A stretch of 28,138 nt of DNA from Brucellaceae bacterium (GTDB taxonomy: Bacteria > Pseudomonadota > Alphaproteobacteria > Rhizobiales > Rhizobiaceae): assembly GCA_020637775.1 (NCBI GenBank), contig JACKJV010000025.1, positions 1-28,138 of the forward strand. The letters run 5' to 3'. This document shows positions 23,990 to 28,138 of this stretch, one piece after another. Position 1 is the first letter of the stretch. Every line of letters starts with the position of its first letter. Made by a program: the position numbers and the translations under genes. A model generated the notes under the pieces. The model did no database searches. It saw only the letters and a list, made by a program, of their open reading frames with translations, and was not told the DNA's origin.

Positions 23990-25282
23990 ATGACCCCGAT
24001 CCTCTTGCTGGCCGGACTGTTCGCCGTATTGATCCTGCTTGCGCTGGGTGTGCCGATTTATCTGGTGCTGACTGCCACGGCGACGAGCTTCCTGCTGCTC
24101 GAGGGCAAATCGGTGGCTGGGATCGGCCAACATGTCCTCGATCACCTGAATTCGCCGGCTCTGGTCGCGGTTCCGTTCTTCCTGCTGGCCGCTGTACTGA
24201 TGCGTGGAGGCGGCGTGGCAAAGGCGCTCTTTGACGCGGCGATTACCTGGATCGGCTGGCTGCCGGGCGGGCTGGCGCTCGCCGGGGTTGCGGCGACAGC
24301 GCTGTTCGCCGCGATCAACGGCTCTTCGGTGGCGACCGCCCTTGCGATGGGATCTCTCCTCGTGCCTATGATGGTCGAAAAGGGCTACAAGCCTGGGTTC
24401 GCGATGGGCCTGACCGCCGCCGCCGCCACGCTGGGCATCCTGATCCCGCCCAGCCTGCCACTGATCCTGATCGGACTGATCGCCGAAGCGTCTATTCCGC
24501 GCCTGTTCCTGGCCGGGGCCATTCCCGGGCTGCTGCAGGCGGGGCTCTTTGCGGGCTACGTTCTCGTGGTCGCAAACAAGGTCGGAGGCGCCCCGATGGC
24601 GTTTGCCAGCCGCGCAGAGTTTGCACGCCACAACCTCAACGCGCTGCCCGCCATGCTGATCCCGATTGTGATCCTCGGCGGCCTCTACGGCGGCTTTGTA
24701 ACCCTGACCGAGGCGGCCGTTCTGGGCGCGCTGGTCTCGCTGCTCGTGGTGACTGTTTTCTATGGCTCTCGTCGGCCTCGCGAGATTGGCGGCTATTTTG
24801 TCGAGGCGATCGATCGGACTGCGGTGGTGGTCGTGATTGTCATCGGCGCATCGCTTCTGTCCGCATGGATCATCCGCTCGGGTGTTCCGCAGGATCTAGC
24901 ACGCTATGTGATCGAGAGCGGCCTCAAGCCATGGCAATTCCTGCTGGTTCTCAACGTGATCCTGCTGGTGATGGGGATGTTCCTGGAAGGCGTAGCGATC
25001 ATCCTGATCGTGGTGCCGGTGGTGGCCCCGGTGATGCACCAGATCGGCATCGCGCCCGAGCATTTCGCCGTGGTGATGGTGATCAACATCGAACTGGCGC
25101 TGCTGTCGCCGCCGATCGGGTTGAACCTCTTCGTGATGTCCAACGTGACCGGCCGGCCTGTCGCCGAGGTCCTGCGCGGAACCCTACCCTTCTTTGTCCT
25201 GATGCTGGGCCTTCTTATGCTCGTGACCTTTGTGCCCGAGATCTCGACCTGGCTGCCCTCGGTGATGATGCCCCGTCCGTAA
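23990..25282 (+). CDS. TRAP transporter large permease (DctM-like)
   Basis: Sodium-coupled membrane component of the TRAP transporter, 430 residues with about 12 hydrophobic segments. Family features include LALGVPIYLVLTATATSFLL near the N-terminus, VPFFLLAAVLMRGGGVAKAL, FAAINGSSVATALAMGSLLV, the ATLGILIPPSLPLILIG loop, and the C-terminal LLSPPIGLNLFVMSNVTG. The start at 23990 gives the usual DctM N-terminus; the frame's upstream extension overlaps DctQ. Together with the two preceding genes it completes a three-component importer. Confidence 0.94.
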   Translation: MTPILLLAGLFAVLILLALGVPIYLVLTATATSFLLLEGKSVAGIGQHVLDHLNSPALVAVPFFLLAAVLMRGGGVAKALFDAAITWIGWLPGGLALAGVAATALFAAINGSSVATALAMGSLLVPMMVEKGYKPGFAMGLTAAAATLGILIPPSLPLILIGLIAEASIPRLFLAGAIPGLLQAGLFAGYVLVVANKVGGAPMAFASRAEFARHNLNALPAMLIPIVILGGLYGGFVTLTEAAVLGALVSLLVVTVFYGSRRPREIGGYFVEAIDRTAVVVVIVIGASLLSAWIIRSGVPQDLARYVIESGLKPWQFLLVLNVILLVMGMFLEGVAIILIVVPVVAPVMHQIGIAPEHFAVVMVINIELALLSPPIGLNLFVMSNVTGRPVAEVLRGTLPFFVLMLGLLMLVTFVPEISTWLPSVMMPRP

Positions 25283-25312
25283 TGGCCCTTTGGCCCAAAC
25301 TCCGGAAGATCC

Positions 25313-26659
25313 ATGTTTGACGATCGCACCCTTCATGATCCTGCCGGCACCCGCGCCGAGGTGGCCGCCCTGTTTGCCCCGGAGGCAATGCTCGCCGAAA
25401 TCGTACGCTTCGAGGCTGCCCTTGCCGAGGTCCAGGCGGACATCGGCCTGATCCCCGCAGAGGCCGCCACTGCAATCGCCCATGCCGCCAGCTCCTGGAC
25501 TCCGGACCCGAAGGCGGTCGCGATTCACCGGGAGAAAGTCGGGCATCCGATGGTCGCGATCCTCGAAGCCTTCGGGGCTCAGATCGCCCCTGAAGGCCGC
25601 GAGTGGCTGCATTTCGGGACGACCACGGCTGACGTGTTCCGGACTGTCAGCGTCGTTCAGGCGCTGCGCTTCATCGACATGCTGGACACCGCGATGCAAA
25701 GGATCGCGGACAAACTCGCGGCTCTCGCGGCGGCACATCGCGCCACGCCCATGATCGGACGAACACTGGGGCGCCATGCCCTGCCGATCACCTTTGGTTA
25801 CAAGGCCGCGGTGTGGCTCTCGGAACTCGACCGCGACCGCGCGCGACTGCGGGACTGGCGCACCCGGTTCCATGGCGCCGGCGTTGTCAGCGGCGCAGTC
25901 GGTACACATGCGGCGATGGGGGATCGCGGCCCGGAAATCGAAAGACGCGTGTTGGCCCGCCTCGGCCTGGGGTCTCCTGACCCGGTCGACACAAAGGGGG
26001 CGCTGGACATCTTTGCCGAACTCGGCGCGGCACTGGCGATCCTTGCGCGCGGAATGCATCGCATTGCGCAAGAGATCTTCCTTCTGCAAGGCGACGATAT
26101 TGGTGAGCTGGCCATCGTCAACACTTCAGTGGGCTCATCGACTATGCCGCACAAGGTTAACCCGACGCTCTGCATCGAGATCATGTCGCGCGCGCGCGAG
26201 GTGTCAGCAGCGCTGTCGGTGCTGCTCGACTGGATCGTGACCATCCACGAACGTGACTCGGCGATCCATTTCGGCGCCTTCGAGCAAATGTGCACGGACA
26301 CGGCGCAAGTCGTATCCTGCACCGAAGACCTGCTCGACCGGCTGGTCATCCGTCCGGCTGCGATGCGCGCAAATATCGACCGCACTCGTGGCGCCATCTT
26401 CACCGAAGCGGTGACTGTAAGCCTTGCAAGCAAACTGGGCCGCCGCAGCGCACACGAGCTGATGCGCGACCTGGTTGCAAAGATGGGAACCGACGACTGC
26501 TCGCTGGACGAAGCGCTGGCGCAGGATCCGCGCTGCGCGGGTGTAACCCTTCCGCCGCTAGAAGACGCCATCGGCTCCGCACCGCTGCTGGTGGATGCCT
26601 GCCTCGACCGCCTTGGCTATGGCCAGCAGACCTCAGCGCGGGCAATTCAAAGGCGCTGA
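25313..26659 (+). CDS. Fumarase/aspartase-superfamily lyase (PcaB/PurB-like)
   Basis: Homotetrameric lyase of the superfamily that eliminates fumarate or isomerises related dicarboxylates, 448 residues. The conserved regions are HFGTTTADV (about residue 100), TLGRHALPITFGYK (about residue 150, catalytic-histidine region), and the superfamily signature GSSTMPHKVNP (about residue 272). It resembles 3-carboxymuconate cycloisomerase and adenylosuccinate lyase more than aspartase. Its position 30 bases behind a TRAP operon suggests it cleaves the imported compound, perhaps a substituted succinate or N-substituted aspartate, releasing fumarate. No protocatechuate-pathway genes are nearby, which argues against a plain pcaB role. 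Its last 13 bases overlap the convergent LysR gene. Confidence 0.87.
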   Translation: MFDDRTLHDPAGTRAEVAALFAPEAMLAEIVRFEAALAEVQADIGLIPAEAATAIAHAASSWTPDPKAVAIHREKVGHPMVAILEAFGAQIAPEGREWLHFGTTTADVFRTVSVVQALRFIDMLDTAMQRIADKLAALAAAHRATPMIGRTLGRHALPITFGYKAAVWLSELDRDRARLRDWRTRFHGAGVVSGAVGTHAAMGDRGPEIERRVLARLGLGSPDPVDTKGALDIFAELGAALAILARGMHRIAQEIFLLQGDDIGELAIVNTSVGSSTMPHKVNPTLCIEIMSRAREVSAALSVLLDWIVTIHERDSAIHFGAFEQMCTDTAQVVSCTEDLLDRLVIRPAAMRANIDRTRGAIFTEAVTVSLASKLGRRSAHELMRDLVAKMGTDDCSLDEALAQDPRCAGVTLPPLEDAIGSAPLLVDACLDRLGYGQQTSARAIQRR

Positions 26660-27600
26660 ACTGACCCTTTCTTCCGGCGCAATACACTCGCCAGGAACCT
26701 TTCCATCGCTGTTCCGGTCGAGCGCAACGGATACAGCAAGCCCAACGGTGGCAGCGCGCTGGCAAGCGGGAAATCGATTCGAACCAATGTCCGGTTTGCC
26801 AGTTCGGCACGGTAGATACTGATTGGCGCGGCCGAAATCAGTCCAAGTTCTTGGATCGCAGCCCGGTTCAGCGTGCGCGAGCGCGAGGGCATCTGGACGA
26901 CGTTCGGAACCTGCCGCCCTTCGAACAGCTCGGCCAACAGGCCCTCTGCCGGCACCCCGGCAGGCGGCATTAGCCAGGAACAGGCCAACAGAGCGTCGAG
27001 GCTCACATTCTTCTGCCCCGCCAGCGGGTGGGTAGGTGCCGCCACAAAAACGTGCTCGTCGGGCTCCGCTTCTGAAAACCTCCAGCCTTCTGGGATACTC
27101 TCGGGCGGGCGGCAAACGAAAATATCGTACTCGTCCCGTGCGGCTAGGTTCAGGATCTGGCGCCCGTCCGCTTCGTCGATGCGCAGGACGACATCAGGGT
27201 TGTCGCGGCAGAATGCGGGCGTAATCCGCGCCAAAAGCCCGCTGATGCCGGCCGCGACGGCGGCCACGCGTAGGATAGTAGACCCCGAGTTCCGCTCAGC
27301 GGCGACGCCCTGCGCGAAGGAGTTCGTCGCGTCAATGATCCGCTCCATCAGTGGCACGAGCGCCTTTCCCGCGCGTGTCAGACGGATCCCGCGCGCATGG
27401 CGCTCAAAGAGAATGACGCTTATATCCTCTTCGATCTCGGCCACCGCCTTGGTGACCGCAGGCTGGGACACCGCCAGCTCCCCCGCGGCCGCCTTCATGC
27501 TGCCAATGCGCGCGACGGTTACGACCATCTGCAATTGCCGCAACCGCCCCTTGAGGAGCATTCGCTGAAAGATCTGATCGTAAGATGTTGGTGAACTCAT
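26647..27600 (-). CDS. LysR-family transcriptional regulator
   Basis: Probable regulator of the TRAP-lyase genes, 317 residues. The N-terminal winged helix (about residues 15-77) includes RLRQLQMVVTVARIGSMKAA, ELAVSQPAVTKAVAEIEEDI, and FERHARGIRLTRAGKAL. The effector-binding domain follows, with the usual LRVAAVAAGISGLLARITPAF opening (shown here in summary; starts near residue 108). It resembles PcaQ/GbpR-type LysR proteins with the LLKGRLRQLQ start, which often respond to aromatic or sugar acids. It is convergent with the lyase gene and overlaps it by 13 bases. Its promoter lies in 27601-27720, away from the operon it probably controls. Confidence 0.9.
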   Translation of the reverse strand: MSSPTSYDQIFQRMLLKGRLRQLQMVVTVARIGSMKAAAGELAVSQPAVTKAVAEIEEDISVILFERHARGIRLTRAGKALVPLMERIIDATNSFAQGVAAERNSGSTILRVAAVAAGISGLLARITPAFCRDNPDVVLRIDEADGRQILNLAARDEYDIFVCRPPESIPEGWRFSEAEPDEHVFVAAPTHPLAGQKNVSLDALLACSWLMPPAGVPAEGLLAELFEGRQVPNVVQMPSRSRTLNRAAIQELGLISAAPISIYRAELANRTLVRIDFPLASALPPLGLLYPLRSTGTAMERFLASVLRRKKGSVQRL

Positions 27601-27818
27601 AACCGCATTTAATCCGCGCCAGCACGCGAGTCATCCAAAGTAAGTCAACTTCAGTTCACTTTGCCGAAGCAGATCACTTTTTCAACTTTGGTGTGGAGCG
27701 ATTAGTCATTTCCCACACAGCCTCGTGACATGTTGAGCTGGCGATGACAAGAAATGGCGATGCAGGAATCCCCGCGGATGCGATGATTGCAACATTCTGA
27801 TATGCTTGGATTATTTGT
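27601..27818. promoter_or_regulatory. Non-coding stretch upstream of the LysR gene
   Basis: No gene was found here. An AT-rich block contains an inverted repeat CCAAAGT (27635-27641) / ACTTTGG (27685-27691). Related direct motifs (CAACTT, TCACTTT) lie between and beside the arms. This may be the autoregulatory operator of the LysR gene that starts at 27600. The rest (27700-27818) shows nothing recognisable. Confidence 0.35.
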
Positions 27819-27893
27819 TTGCCGGGGCAGGATTTTATCCTGCGACCTTCAGGTTATGAGCCTGAGAGCGAACCACCTGCCAACTAAACGGCA
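27819..27893 (-). tRNA. Degenerate tRNA-Met(CAT)-like sequence
   Basis: On the minus strand a 75-base cloverleaf-like sequence has a perfect 5-bp anticodon stem (TCAGG/CCTGA) and loop CTCATAA with anticodon CAT. It also has a perfect 5-bp T stem (GCAGG/CCTGC). The acceptor stem pairs only in the outer five positions (TGCCG/CGGCA), with two T-C mismatches inside. The T loop is ATAAAAT instead of the usual TTCAAAT type, and the D stem is poor. No CCA is encoded. The 5' end overlaps the stop of the adjacent coding fragment. I read it as a tRNA pseudogene or a divergent mobile-element tRNA. Confidence 0.45.
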
Positions 27894-28093
27894 ATCATCC
27901 AGACCCTGTACCGCCCCTGCCCCGTTACCTCTCGGATCAAGCCGCGCTCAGCGAGCTTGTCGATGTTGCGCTGAACCGCGGCGCGGCTCGCGCCGGTCTC
28001 AGCCTCCGCCAAAGGCGCAGTGACTTGCGGCCAGCCCACTGTCGCGTTGCCCTTTAATCTGAGACGGGACGCGTTTGGCGGCAATTTTTGCCC
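27884..28093 (-). pseudogene. C-terminal winged-helix fragment, DUF1612/RHE_PE00001-like
   Basis: An open frame from an in-frame stop at 28094-28096 down to TAG at 27884, about 69 residues. It ends with a winged helix-turn-helix: VTAPLAEAETGASRAAVQRN, then IDKLAERGLIREVTGQGRYR. This ending resembles the C-terminus of plasmid-associated DUF1612 proteins; the wHTH tail of some Fic proteins is an alternative. The N-terminal domain is missing. TTG at 28084 is the only nearby start-like codon and lacks a clear ribosome binding site. Probably a 3' remnant. Confidence 0.5.
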
Positions 28094-28112
28094 TTAATTG
28101 TGAGATGAGGCT

Positions 28113-28138
28113 GTCATGGGGCCGGCGCTTTTCGCGCG
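28113..28138 (+). other. Possible gene start running off the window
   Basis: ATGGGGCCGGCGCTTTTC follows GAGATGAGG and stays open to the window end. Only eight codons are visible, too few to identify a protein or to be sure that it is coding. Confidence 0.15.

Noticed and set aside
1..28138. CRISPR array, rRNA, riboswitch or defence system
   Set aside because: No regularly spaced direct repeats, rRNA segments, recognisable riboswitch core or intact defence genes were seen.

Overview
The window is GC-rich DNA with compact operons, ATGA start/stop overlaps, a Tat-dependent peptide-type binding protein, TRAP transporters and IS6, IS66 and IS3 elements. Together these suggest an alphaproteobacterium, most likely Rhodobacterales (Paracoccus/Roseobacter-like). 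The insertion sequences, gene fragments and a plasmid-type DUF1612-like gene end suggest an accessory region, possibly a plasmid, chromid or island. This placement rests on gene content and protein resemblance only.

Region A (1-16210) is an expanded histidine/imidazole catabolic locus. It holds hutH (5' end outside the window), hutG and hutU in one operon, then a convergent hutC-type repressor behind a strong shared hairpin. Next come two peptide-type ABC permeases and a fused double ATPase. On the opposite strand are a VanA-like Rieske oxygenase, its flavin/2Fe-2S reductase and a GcvA-like LysR regulator. A second plus-strand operon encodes a Tat-exported substrate-binding protein, a D-2-hydroxyacid (LDHD-like) FAD dehydrogenase and a HisC-like aminotransferase. 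hutD closes the block. Read together, the genes suggest uptake of a modified histidine or imidazole compound, oxidative trimming by the Rieske pair, then oxidation and transamination to histidine, which enters the Hut route. The modified substrate is inferred. hutI and hutF are not in the window and may lie upstream.

Region B (16269-20477) is a transposon mosaic. It contains an intact IS6-family element, an IS66 element whose distal end was cut by that IS6 copy, a fragment of a Fic-family gene that IS66 had interrupted, and a half-length inverted IS6 remnant.

Region C (20477-22325) starts exactly at the IS6 remnant with a 5'-truncated biotin carboxylase/biotin-carrier gene. A hot-dog thioesterase overlaps its stop codon, and an internally deleted IS3-family element follows. 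Codon choice here is visibly more AT-rich than on either side.

Region D (22457-27600) is a TRAP operon (binding protein, small and large permeases) followed by a fumarase/aspartase-superfamily lyase and a convergent LysR regulator. It is probably an uptake-and-cleavage module for an unidentified carboxylate.

Region E (27601-28138) has no complete gene. It holds a degenerate tRNA-Met(CAT)-like sequence whose 5' end overlaps the 3' end of a DUF1612-type winged-helix gene fragment.
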